Under the pieces are notes generated by a model, which worked only from the letters and a program-made list of their open reading frames with translations, ran no database searches and had not been told where the DNA came from. Shown here one piece after another: positions 1-7,712 of a DNA stretch of 64,000 bases (positions are counted from its first letter, which is position 1; the number at the start of each line of letters is the position of its first letter). The translations under genes were made by a program, and so were the position numbers. Location: positions 1 to 64,000 of the forward strand of contig CACJWG010000001.1 in NCBI GenBank assembly GCA_902597055.1, read 5' to 3'. Source of the stretch: an uncultured Pelagibacteraceae bacterium. GTDB taxonomy: Bacteria > Pseudomonadota > Alphaproteobacteria > Pelagibacterales > Pelagibacteraceae.

Positions 1-839
1 ACTACAGGAACTTTTCCACCAACCACAACTCCTGCTGCGCACGCTCCCATAAAATAAATCATCATTTTAACCAAAGCATTCCCAGTTTCTACACTTGGCA
101 CTAATAAAACATCTGCTTCCCCTGCAACAATATTTTTAATTCCCTTTATGTTAGCTGACTTTTTAGAAATACAATTATCAAAGGCCAAAGGACCAAAAAC
201 ATCAGCATCTAATTTTTCTTTTTTTGATAATTCAGTAATTTCTTTTGCTTCCATTGAACTTTGTATACTATCTAAAACTTCTTCTGTAGCTGATAAAACC
301 GCAACTTTAGGTCTATTGTTTCCAATTCTTTTTGAAAAGCCAATTACATTTTTTAAAATATGCATCTTAGTTTTAACATTTGGCATAACATTTAAGGCAC
401 CATCAGTTATAATTAGAGGTTTGTCTTCTTTGTCTAATGTCATATGCCATATATGACTTAGTCTTGTTTTTCCTAAAAGCTGATATTTTCTTTTTAAAAC
501 TTCTTTCATTAATATGTCTGTATGAATATGACCTTTAACAATAATTTTAATCTTTCCTGCTTTTGCTAATTTAGCGGCCATGATTGCAGTATTATTTTCT
601 ACTGGTTCATGAATAATTTCATACTGGGAAATATCAAATTTAATTTCTTCAGCACATTTTTGAATTTCTTTTTTGTCTCCAATAAAAATTGGTTTAATCA
701 AATTTTCTTTAACAGCGTCCATTACTGAAAGCATAGGCAAGGGCTTTCCAGCGTTTACAATCGCTGCACTCACACCCTTCTTTTTGCTAGCTGCATCCAA
801 AAGATTGTTAGGACACACTATTTGCTTATCTGAAATCAT
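1..839 (-). CDS. Phosphate acetyl/butyryltransferase family protein, 3' end cut by window edge
   Basis: About 279 codons are visible on the minus strand, starting from an ATG at 839; the C-terminus lies beyond the left edge. The protein matches the PTA/PTB family, which moves an acyl group between CoA and phosphate. Near the visible end it carries LLVPSVETGNAL and GACAAGVVVGGKVPV, the usual C-terminal family blocks. The length suits the short form of about 300 residues, without the extra N-terminal domains of long Pta. In taurine degraders such an enzyme turns the acetyl phosphate made by sulfoacetaldehyde acetyltransferase (Xsc) into acetyl-CoA. That fits the taurine-type genes downstream, but Xsc itself is not in this window. 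Substrate length (acetyl or butyryl) cannot be read from sequence. Confidence 0.85.
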   Translation of the reverse strand, partial: MISDKQIVCPNNLLDAASKKKGVSAAIVNAGKPLPMLSVMDAVKENLIKPIFIGDKKEIQKCAEEIKFDISQYEIIHEPVENNTAIMAAKLAKAGKIKIIVKGHIHTDILMKEVLKRKYQLLGKTRLSHIWHMTLDKEDKPLIITDGALNVMPNVKTKMHILKNVIGFSKRIGNNRPKVAVLSATEEVLDSIQSSMEAKEITELSKKEKLDADVFGPLAFDNCISKKSANIKGIKNIVAGEADVLLVPSVETGNALVKMMIYFMGACAAGVVVGGKVPV

Positions 840-907
840 CAAAAATCTTATATTTGTTTTTATAGTGAGTATAAAGGAATTTGAGCATATTTGTGGTAAT
901 ATAAACT

Positions 908-1762
908 ATGGAAATTGTAACAAAAATAACACCGATAATCCTTGCATTAATAATGCTTGGTTTAGGATTAGGTTTAAAACTTGAAGATTTTACAAGAGTA
1001 TTAAAAACACCTAAAGATTTTATTGTTGGTTTTGTTTCACAATTAATAATTCTTCCACTTGTTGCTTATTTATTAATTATAATTTTAAAAACACCTCCAG
1101 AAATTGCAATTGGAGTAATGATTATTGCTGCTGCACCAGGAGGAGTTACTTCAAATATTATGACTAAATTTGCTGACGGGGATGTAGCACTATCAATTTC
1201 CTTAACAGCGATAATAAGTTTATTAAGTATTATCACAGTCCCTTTTATAATTTTTACATCTGCTGATTTATTTGGAATTACTAATATTTCAGAAAATATA
1301 TCAATGATCGGTATCGCATTTAAGATGTTTTTAGTTGTTACTGTGCCAGTTATATTAGGAATGATCATAAGAAAATTTGCAGAAAATTTTGTAGCGTCAA
1401 AAGTAGAAATATTTAATAAACTTAATATTGTCTTGTTTGCAGTTTTTTTCTTTGCGGCGTTTTATGAAGAAAGAGAAAACTTAATAAATTTACTCAAGCA
1501 AGCAGGTCTTATCGCCTTAATATTGAATGTTACCATGATGATCATTGCATATTATCTTGGTAAAATTTTTGCATCTGGGGTTAAGCAACTTAAATGTATT
1601 GCTTTAGAATGTGGTCTGCAAAATGGAACTTTAGCACTATTTGTTTCTACGCAAATATTTGGATCTGATATATTATATGCAATACCAACTGGTGCTTATG
1701 CACTTATAATGTATATAACTGGATTTACTTTTGTATTTTTATTAAAAAGAAGTAGCAATTAA
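908..1762 (+). CDS. Bile acid:sodium symporter (BASS) family transporter
   Basis: 284 residues, almost wholly hydrophobic, with about nine or ten predicted membrane spans. The N-terminal block LALIMLGLGLGLKLEDF and the glycine/proline-rich AAAPGGVTSN segment near residue 75 are typical of the BASS family. Members carry organic anions, often with sodium. The substrate is unknown; relatives move bile acids, pantoate, pyruvate and other organic acids. It is divergent from the phosphate acetyltransferase (68 bp gap) and its 3' end overlaps the convergent LDH2-type gene by 21 bp. A paralogue of identical length lies at 14723-15577. Confidence 0.88.
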   Translation: MEIVTKITPIILALIMLGLGLGLKLEDFTRVLKTPKDFIVGFVSQLIILPLVAYLLIIILKTPPEIAIGVMIIAAAPGGVTSNIMTKFADGDVALSISLTAIISLLSIITVPFIIFTSADLFGITNISENISMIGIAFKMFLVVTVPVILGMIIRKFAENFVASKVEIFNKLNIVLFAVFFFAAFYEERENLINLLKQAGLIALILNVTMMIIAYYLGKIFASGVKQLKCIALECGLQNGTLALFVSTQIFGSDILYAIPTGAYALIMYITGFTFVFLLKRSSN

Positions 1763-2761
1763 TTTTTCTAAATCTTTTTCTATTTCTCTCGGTAAATTAA
1801 TTTTCTTTTTAGAGTATTTCGAAAATCTTTTTGCTTTATTTTCTCCTGGATAAGAAATTGATGCAAAACCTTTAGCTCGTGGAAGTTTTTTTATAATTCT
1901 TATATTTTCTTTTATTCTTTTGATATAATTTTTTCCAATGAAGATATTTGGTTTAATAGCTAAAAATAAATGTCCAACATTTTGTGGTCCTCTAAAATCA
2001 TCAAATGGGTCTCTAACCTTTCCGCCGTGAGCAGCTCCTGTAATTACTCCACTTAAGATATCAACCATCCATGCAAGACCCGATCCTCTAAAGCCTGCGA
2101 TTGGAAGCTGAACTCCTTTTAAAGCTTTTTTAGCATCAGTGGTAGGGTTTCCATTTTTATCTAAGGCGACACCAGCAGGAATTTTTTTACCAAGTCTAGC
2201 AGCAACTCTTATAATACCTCTGTTAATCATTGAAACCGATGAGTCTAAAATAAATGGAACCTTTCCTCCTGAAGGAGTTCCAAAACAAATTGGATTAGTC
2301 CCAAACAAAGTTTTTTTTGCTCCATAAGGTGCTATTGCAGGTGGTGCATTAGTAAAACACCAAACCATTAAATTTTTCTTAACAGCTTGTTCGACGTAAT
2401 AACCTGACAAACCATAATGTCCCGAATTTTTTACACCGACTAATCCTATACCTGTCTTTATTGTATTTTTAATTAAAGTCTTAATAGCTGTATCTGCTGC
2501 AACAAATCCAATTGAATTGTCAGCATCAATAAAAGATATTGAGTTAGATATTTTTTTAATTTTAATTTTTGGTTTTGGATTGATAACTTTTTTCTTAATT
2601 CTTTCACAATACATCTTAAGTCTTGATATACCATGACCATATGCACCTACATATTCAGCATTTATTAAGGCATCAGCACTTATTGATGCATGAGGGAGAC
2701 TTAGTCCTTTTTTTTTTAAAATTTTGATAACAATTTTTTTTAGTTTTTTTCCATCAACCAT
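1742..2761 (-). CDS. LDH2/MDH2-type NAD(P)-dependent hydroxyacid dehydrogenase
   Basis: 339 residues, full length for the malate/L-lactate dehydrogenase type 2 family, which is unrelated to classical LDH. Visible family blocks are YGHGISRL near residue 41, NSGHYG near 112-117 with the conserved histidine, and GTNPICFGTP near 154-163. The family oxidises or reduces 2-hydroxyacids, including malate, lactate, ureidoglycolate and sulfolactate. Its start overlaps the end of the PQQ dehydrogenase gene by 22 bp, so it is probably the last gene of the tauABC-like operon and translationally coupled. That position makes a sulfonated hydroxyacid a possible substrate, but this is inference from context only. 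Confidence 0.88.
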   Translation of the reverse strand: MVDGKKLKKIVIKILKKKGLSLPHASISADALINAEYVGAYGHGISRLKMYCERIKKKVINPKPKIKIKKISNSISFIDADNSIGFVAADTAIKTLIKNTIKTGIGLVGVKNSGHYGLSGYYVEQAVKKNLMVWCFTNAPPAIAPYGAKKTLFGTNPICFGTPSGGKVPFILDSSVSMINRGIIRVAARLGKKIPAGVALDKNGNPTTDAKKALKGVQLPIAGFRGSGLAWMVDILSGVITGAAHGGKVRDPFDDFRGPQNVGHLFLAIKPNIFIGKNYIKRIKENIRIIKKLPRAKGFASISYPGENKAKRFSKYSKKKINLPREIEKDLEKLIATSF

Positions 2762-3801
2762 AGACCATCCTGACCAAGAAAATAAATCTTTCCATTGACG
2801 GGATGAACCTGAATATCTCTAATTCTTCCAATTTGATTTTGAAATATAATTTCTTCTCGCACATTTTTAGTGTCAGAAAAATCAAGCTTTCTTAAAGACA
2901 TATCTTTTAAAGATGTTACTAATGCTTGACCATTCCATTCTTTAAATTCATTACCTTTATAAATTGTTATTGCACTTGTTGCAATTGAAGGAACCCAATA
3001 TTTAATAGCTTTTGTGTAACCAGGCATCCATTTTGGTCCTATCTTAGTTCCACTATAATTTGTTCCACCCCAACCTAATATTTTCCATCCATAATTTTCA
3101 CTCTTCTTAATTTCTCCAAACCAATCACCGCCTTTAGCTCCGTGATTGCTTGCATAAACTTTTTTATCAAAAGGAGATACCGTTAAACCCTGTGGGTTTC
3201 TTACACCAATTTGAAATATTTCGGGCAACCAATCTTTTTTATCTATAAATTTAGGATTATCTCTTGGAATACTTCCATCCAATTTTATTCTTATTATGCT
3301 GCCGGGATGTTGAGTTGGATCTTGTGCTATCATTCCCTGTCCTCTTTCACCCACAGATGCAAAAAGAAATTCATCTTTAACTGCTAGTCTAGAACCAAAA
3401 TGATAACCAGATCTAATAGGGGGTTGAGCAACAAATATATTGTCAAATTTTAATTCTCCTCTATCTAAATTTGCTCTTGCAATAGAAGTAGTAGATTTAA
3501 ATTTTCCGTGATCCTCTGAGTAGCTTACAAAAACAACATTATCTTTATATAAAATATCTAATAAGCCTCCTTGGCCATCCTCTAATATTTTAAGATTATG
3601 AGTTACTTCTGAAACATTTCCGGCGCTCAGTTCTATTAATTTAATTTTTCCTGACTTCTCAGTAATCAATAATTCTTTATCAGATATGAAAGTTGAGCCC
3701 CAAGGAGCATCTAAATCTGTAATTTTATTTATTTTAAATTCTGAAGCTTCAGCTGATACTGAAAATATAAATAAAAATAGAATTAACCTTTTCCACGCCA
3801 T
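2740..3801 (-). CDS. Secreted PQQ-dependent sugar (aldose) dehydrogenase
   Basis: 353 residues with an N-terminal signal peptide (hydrophobic core about residues 5-17, likely cleavage near AEA-S), so it should act in the periplasm. It belongs to the soluble glucose/sorbosone dehydrogenase beta-propeller family. Motifs include GQGGLLD near 77-83, GYHFGSRL with a likely active-site histidine at 134, GVRNPQG near 199-205 and NHGAKGGD near 219-226. Members oxidise aldoses with PQQ as cofactor; no PQQ biosynthesis genes are in the window. Its start lies inside the end of the permease gene (19 bp overlap) and its end overlaps the LDH2-type gene, so the three are probably one coupled transcript. The real substrate is unknown. 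Confidence 0.87.
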   Translation of the reverse strand: MAWKRLILFLFIFSVSAEASEFKINKITDLDAPWGSTFISDKELLITEKSGKIKLIELSAGNVSEVTHNLKILEDGQGGLLDILYKDNVVFVSYSEDHGKFKSTTSIARANLDRGELKFDNIFVAQPPIRSGYHFGSRLAVKDEFLFASVGERGQGMIAQDPTQHPGSIIRIKLDGSIPRDNPKFIDKKDWLPEIFQIGVRNPQGLTVSPFDKKVYASNHGAKGGDWFGEIKKSENYGWKILGWGGTNYSGTKIGPKWMPGYTKAIKYWVPSIATSAITIYKGNEFKEWNGQALVTSLKDMSLRKLDFSDTKNVREEIIFQNQIGRIRDIQVHPVNGKIYFLGQDGLWLMEKN

Positions 3802-5708
3802 GGGATAGTTTTATCTATTATTTTTCTTAATGTAACGTCGAATAATAGTCCCAGCATACCCATAATGAAAATAGTTATCCAAATAACTTCATATTGGAAA
3901 TATTTTTTTGCGACATTTTCAACAAATCCAATTCCTGTAGTACCTGCTAAAAATTCCGCTGCAACAAGTGTTCCCCAACACATTCCAACCGCCACTCTAA
4001 TTCCTGTAAGAATTTCAGGCAAAGAATTAGGAAAGATTACGTATCTTAAAATTTGTTTTTTGGATGCACCGAGTGAATGAGCTGCATGAATTTTTGATAG
4101 TTGAGTTCCAGATGCACCAGCTCTTGCAGAAATAATCATGATTGATAATGAGACCATAAACAGTAAAAATACTTTTCCAGTGTTATCGATACCTAAAACT
4201 GAAATGATTAAAGGAGCCCATGCTAATGGTGGTACAGGTCTGTAAAGTTCAATTAAAGGATCAAAGAAACCTTTAGCAAATCTATTTAAACCCATAAACA
4301 GTCCGAGTGGAACTCCAATTAAAATTCCAAAGATAAGTCCTAAAAATACTCTTAGAAATGAATCCCAAATGTGTCCGTAAGGAACAGGAATTTTAAATAA
4401 TTTAAAATCGCCTGTAACAACTTTAAGAACTCTACCTTTAAAGTTTTGTTCAACTACACCATCTTTAGTATGAATAGGGTATTCACCTGGAAGAACGTCA
4501 GCAATCCAATCTGGTAAAATAAATCCAATTATTTTACTTACATCCATCATATCAATCCAAAGTAATGGTATATTTTTGTAACCAACGCTTGGTTTTGACA
4601 TTAAGATAAATTTATTAAGAGTATCTGATGGTTTAGGCAACCATCTTCCAGAACCTTGTTCAGAACAACTTGTTCCACTTGATACAATTGTTCCCGCAGG
4701 AAATAAGAACATGTCTACAAATCTTAATCCACCTTGTTCAGATTTTTGAACATTGTCGAATTCAATAATTGCATTTTGCATTTCATTGAGTGCATTTGGC
4801 GGATAAATACTCGCAAACTCTATTCTTCTTGCAACCTTAACAATATTTTTTGCATAAGTAGATGCCACTTCTTCTGTATCATCTAGGTTACCTCTATATT
4901 CTTTAATTTTATCTTTTAAAGCTTTAATCGAATTTTTGAATTGTGGATTGTGATTTCTTAATTTAAAGAATTTATCATTTATAATCTCAAGCTCTTTTGC
5001 AGCAGCATCAAATTTTAGACCTTTATTAGTAGCTGGAACTAAAGGGACCTCAATTGTATTTTCAATTGAACCTGTGCCAGATTGAACTTTTGTGATACCC
5101 CAGCCACCTTCTTCAGATACTGCTTTTAATCTTTCACTTCTTTGTTCATCAGTTTCAAATGGATAATCATTTTTTTTAAAGTTTGACGTTAAAAGTCTTA
5201 ATTCTTCGGTCATTTCTTTAATCTGAATTTTTGTATCTGTTTCCATTAAATTTTCGTTTGTAAGTAATGGAATTAATTGTCTCGTCTCGTTGATAAATCC
5301 AACTAAAGCTGTTTTCTGCGGACTACTTAAGTCTGGAGAACTTTGTATTTCATTAGTGATTATTTGAAGGTTTTTATTTTCAATTTTTATTATTGAAGTA
5401 CTTTTAAATTCTCTTTCTTCTATTGGAAATTGATACTTTAAACCTAAAAGAGATTCATTTACTTTAGCTACCTGACATAATTCATTAGCAGATTTAGGAT
5501 AAAAACCTTTGGCTATATCCCAAGAATAATATAACCAAATTAAAAGTATCGCACTACTTCCAACAATAATCCAATGTGTTCCACCTTTAGCTCTCTCGGG
5601 GTTACCAAATACAGCATCAACTTTTTCTGTTCGAATTAATCTTCTTCCGTAAAGAATACATCCAACAATCGATACTAGTATTAATATTGTGATAAACTGG
5701 GTGAACAT
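3783..5708 (-). CDS. tauC: TauC-like ABC transporter permease with a very long N-terminal domain
   Basis: 641 residues, against about 275 for E. coli TauC. Only residues from about 440 onward form the usual permease domain, with four or five spans and the ATPase-contact loop AAHSLGASKKQIL near 542-554. Before it come two membrane spans (about 5-22 and 46-64) and some 370 mostly polar residues. That stretch has helical, charge-rich parts and a possible membrane-associated segment near 390-408. It probably faces the periplasm. The gene abuts the ATPase gene (ATG directly after its stop) and is followed by the overlapping PQQ dehydrogenase. Taurine is the best guess for substrate from the binding protein and the divergent aminotransferase. 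The function of the N-terminal domain is unknown to me. Confidence 0.85.
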   Translation of the reverse strand: MFTQFITILILVSIVGCILYGRRLIRTEKVDAVFGNPERAKGGTHWIIVGSSAILLIWLYYSWDIAKGFYPKSANELCQVAKVNESLLGLKYQFPIEEREFKSTSIIKIENKNLQIITNEIQSSPDLSSPQKTALVGFINETRQLIPLLTNENLMETDTKIQIKEMTEELRLLTSNFKKNDYPFETDEQRSERLKAVSEEGGWGITKVQSGTGSIENTIEVPLVPATNKGLKFDAAAKELEIINDKFFKLRNHNPQFKNSIKALKDKIKEYRGNLDDTEEVASTYAKNIVKVARRIEFASIYPPNALNEMQNAIIEFDNVQKSEQGGLRFVDMFLFPAGTIVSSGTSCSEQGSGRWLPKPSDTLNKFILMSKPSVGYKNIPLLWIDMMDVSKIIGFILPDWIADVLPGEYPIHTKDGVVEQNFKGRVLKVVTGDFKLFKIPVPYGHIWDSFLRVFLGLIFGILIGVPLGLFMGLNRFAKGFFDPLIELYRPVPPLAWAPLIISVLGIDNTGKVFLLFMVSLSIMIISARAGASGTQLSKIHAAHSLGASKKQILRYVIFPNSLPEILTGIRVAVGMCWGTLVAAEFLAGTTGIGFVENVAKKYFQYEVIWITIFIMGMLGLLFDVTLRKIIDKTIPWRGKG

Positions 5709-6506
5709 TTAATTATCTTTCCCCATTATTTCTTCTTCCATGTTCCATATCATAGATAGTATTTCTTCTCGTTTTGATGAAAATTCTTTATTTTTTTTAA
5801 TTTCTCTTAAGTCTTCTTTTAAACCCATCTCTGCAAACGGAAGTTTATATTCTTTATGAATTCTACCTGGCCTTGGTGCCATCACATATAATCTTTCACC
5901 TAATAACAAAGCCTCCTCAACTGAGTGAGTAATTAAGATAATTGTTTTTCCAGTTTCTTTCCAAATTTTTAAAACAAGTGATTGCATTTTTTCTCTAGTT
6001 AAAGCATCTAATGCACCTAAAGGTTCGTCCATTAAAATTAAATCAGGGTCGTTAATTAAACATCTTGCAAGCGCTACTCTTTGCTGCATACCACCAGATA
6101 ATTGATAAGTAGGAGTATTTCCAAAACCTTTTAGACCAACTATTTCTAACCACTCATCAACTTTTTTTTGGGTTTCTCCCGGATCTTTTTTCTTCATTCT
6201 TAATCCAAAGTTGACATTTTCAGAAACAGTTAACCATTCAAACAAAGCACCTTGTTGAAATACCATCCCTCTATCAACTCCAGGACCATTAATTTCATTT
6301 GATCCTAAAGTAATTGTTCCTGATGTAGGTCTAATAAAACCAGCTGCAATATTTAGTAAAGTTGTTTTTCCACATCCTGACGGACCAAGAACTGTTAATA
6401 GTTCTCCTTTTTTGATTGTGAAATTTAAATCTTTTAATGCATGAACAGTTTCTCCTTTTGGAGATTTAAAGATCATATTTAGATTTTGAGAAACTAAATC
6501 ACTCAT
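5709..6506 (-). CDS. tauB: TauB-like ABC transporter ATP-binding protein
   Basis: 265 residues with a complete ABC ATPase motif set: Walker A GPSGCGKTT at 41-49, a Q-loop in VFQQGAL near 82, the signature LSGGMQQR at 136-143, Walker B LILMDEP at 156-162, and a switch histidine in LITHSVEEA. It belongs to the taurine/nitrate/sulfonate subfamily (TauB/SsuB/NrtD), which powers import with a TauC-type permease. It lies between the binding-protein gene (85 bp upstream, with a strong stem-loop in the gap) and the permease gene, which starts one base after its stop. The subfamily is sure; taurine as substrate is inferred from context. Confidence 0.93.
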   Translation of the reverse strand: MSDLVSQNLNMIFKSPKGETVHALKDLNFTIKKGELLTVLGPSGCGKTTLLNIAAGFIRPTSGTITLGSNEINGPGVDRGMVFQQGALFEWLTVSENVNFGLRMKKKDPGETQKKVDEWLEIVGLKGFGNTPTYQLSGGMQQRVALARCLINDPDLILMDEPLGALDALTREKMQSLVLKIWKETGKTIILITHSVEEALLLGERLYVMAPRPGRIHKEYKLPFAEMGLKEDLREIKKNKEFSSKREEILSMIWNMEEEIMGKDN

Positions 6507-6538
6507 AACAAGACCTTACATTAAAATTGGTATAAAAA

Positions 6539-6573
6539 AAATAGGCACCAATTAAAAAAATTGGCGCCTATTT
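6539..6573 (-). terminator. Stem-loop between tauA and tauB
   Basis: Arms at 6539-6553 and 6559-6573 pair over 15 bp around a 5-base loop. In the minus-strand transcript one pair is a U-G wobble; in the plus-strand transcript the same position is an A-C mismatch, so the structure is built for the minus strand. A run of U follows the stem. It lies 18 bp after the tauA stop and well before tauB. It probably acts as a leaky terminator or as a 3' stabiliser that gives more binding protein than ATPase and permease. Confidence 0.85.
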
Positions 6574-6591
6574 AAATATTTAACCTTATGA

Positions 6592-7533
6592 TTATAAAGG
6601 TAAGAAACTAGTGTCTACGTTTCCTCTAGGTGTTCCCATTCCTTTTAAGAATGCATCTAGATTTCCTTTAGTCATAGATTGCTTAGTCTCTGCTGGTGTT
6701 AAAAATTTGAAACCACTTAAAGTTTCTTTCATATCACCAACTTTCATTTCAGAAGCTTTAGACATTGCGTTCATGTCGCTTTTGCCAGCTCTGTATCTGT
6801 CATTAGCTTCATGAGTTACTTCAATAAAAGTTCTTAGCATTTCAGGATTTTCCTTCATGAACTTAGTAGTTACTGAAGTAATATCAATTCCTAAGATACC
6901 AGCGTCTCTTGCTTCTTGAACTGTAAGTAATCTTGTTCCAACAGCTGTTGCAGCTTTAATTGAATTACCACCAAATAAACATGCCATTACAACATCGCCG
7001 CTTACTAATGCAGCAGCACCTTCTTCAGGGTCCATTTGAATGATATCCATTTTTTTTCTATCTGCGCCAACAACTTTCATACTTTCATCAAAAACGTATT
7101 CAGCCATTGTTCCTAGTGGTACAGCAACTTTTTTACCTTCAAGTTCAGTAGCATTAGCTTTTGTAATACCTGAAGCATTTGAAGTTACACAAGTTGTTCC
7201 TCCCATTCCATATTCCATAGCTATATCTACAAGCTTGATAGGTGCTTTAGATTTAACTGCGTTTATGAAAGGTACTAAACCTTGTGAGTAAGAAATATCG
7301 ATATCTCCCGCTAACATAGCGTCAGTCATTGCTCCACCGTTTGTGAAGTTAGTCCACTTAACTGGTACACCTAAAGCTTTAGCAAAATTTTTCTTTTGCA
7401 TGTCCTCTAGGTTTGGACTAGGCCATTCTAAGAAGTAAGCAACTCTTACTTCTTTTGCAGCTGAATTAGCAACTGAAATAGTTAAGTTAAGAGCTAAGAT
7501 ACTTCCAAGAATAAAACTTAGTATTTTTCTCAT
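6592..7533 (-). CDS. tauA: TauA-like periplasmic substrate-binding protein
   Basis: 313 residues with a signal peptide (basic MRK, hydrophobic core to about residue 20, cleavage near ANSA). The mature part starts KEVRVAYFLEWPSPN and matches the SsuA/TauA/NrtA type of binding protein, including LAGDIDISYSQG and the later block KVAVPLGTMAEYVF. It would capture taurine or a similar sulfonate in the periplasm. A strong ribosome site, AAGGAGAGG, lies 5-13 bases before the ATG (complement of 7539-7547), as expected for a highly made binding protein. It is the first gene of the minus-strand operon and is divergent from the aminotransferase. The ligand is inferred from family and neighbours. Confidence 0.9.
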   Translation of the reverse strand: MRKILSFILGSILALNLTISVANSAAKEVRVAYFLEWPSPNLEDMQKKNFAKALGVPVKWTNFTNGGAMTDAMLAGDIDISYSQGLVPFINAVKSKAPIKLVDIAMEYGMGGTTCVTSNASGITKANATELEGKKVAVPLGTMAEYVFDESMKVVGADRKKMDIIQMDPEEGAAALVSGDVVMACLFGGNSIKAATAVGTRLLTVQEARDAGILGIDITSVTTKFMKENPEMLRTFIEVTHEANDRYRAGKSDMNAMSKASEMKVGDMKETLSGFKFLTPAETKQSMTKGNLDAFLKGMGTPRGNVDTSFLPL

Positions 7534-7650
7534 TTATTCCTCTCCTTATTTAAATTTATAAGCGGTATTTAAGTTGAAAATAGAACCAATGTAAATGAAG
7601 TTGTTAACAGGAATGGGTGTCAAAATTGACTATTCAATTTTTGGTTGTGC

Positions 7651-7659
7651 TGCTATAAT
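7651..7659 (+). promoter_or_regulatory. Extended -10 promoter of the aminotransferase operon
   Basis: TGCTATAAT is a perfect extended -10 element (TGnTATAAT) 53 bases before the ATG at 7713. No well-spaced -35 is present; a TTGACT at 7626 is 22 bases away, too far for sigma-70. Extended -10 promoters can work without a good -35. It sits in the longest intergenic space of the window (7534-7712). Confidence 0.6.
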
Positions 7660-7672
7660 AGATTTTTATAGT

Positions 7673-7688
7673 TAATTAATATTAATTA
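7673..7688. promoter_or_regulatory. Perfect 16-bp palindrome downstream of the -10
   Basis: TAATTAATATTAATTA is its own reverse complement and starts 14 bases after the extended -10, so it would overlap the transcript start or early leader. It could be an operator for the aminotransferase operon. Because it is pure A+T in an A+T-rich genome, chance is a real alternative. Confidence 0.35.
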
Positions 7689-7712
7689 GTCTAAAGATTA
7701 GGAATAAAAAAA

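Noticed and set aside
148-984. Plus-strand open frames over the left edge (148-456 and 673-984)
   Set aside because: They are shadows of the minus-strand phosphate acetyltransferase gene, whose translation gives clear family motifs.
7626-7659. TTGACT as -35 for the aminotransferase promoter
   Set aside because: The gap to TATAAT is 22 bases, too long for sigma-70; the extended -10 is the better explanation.
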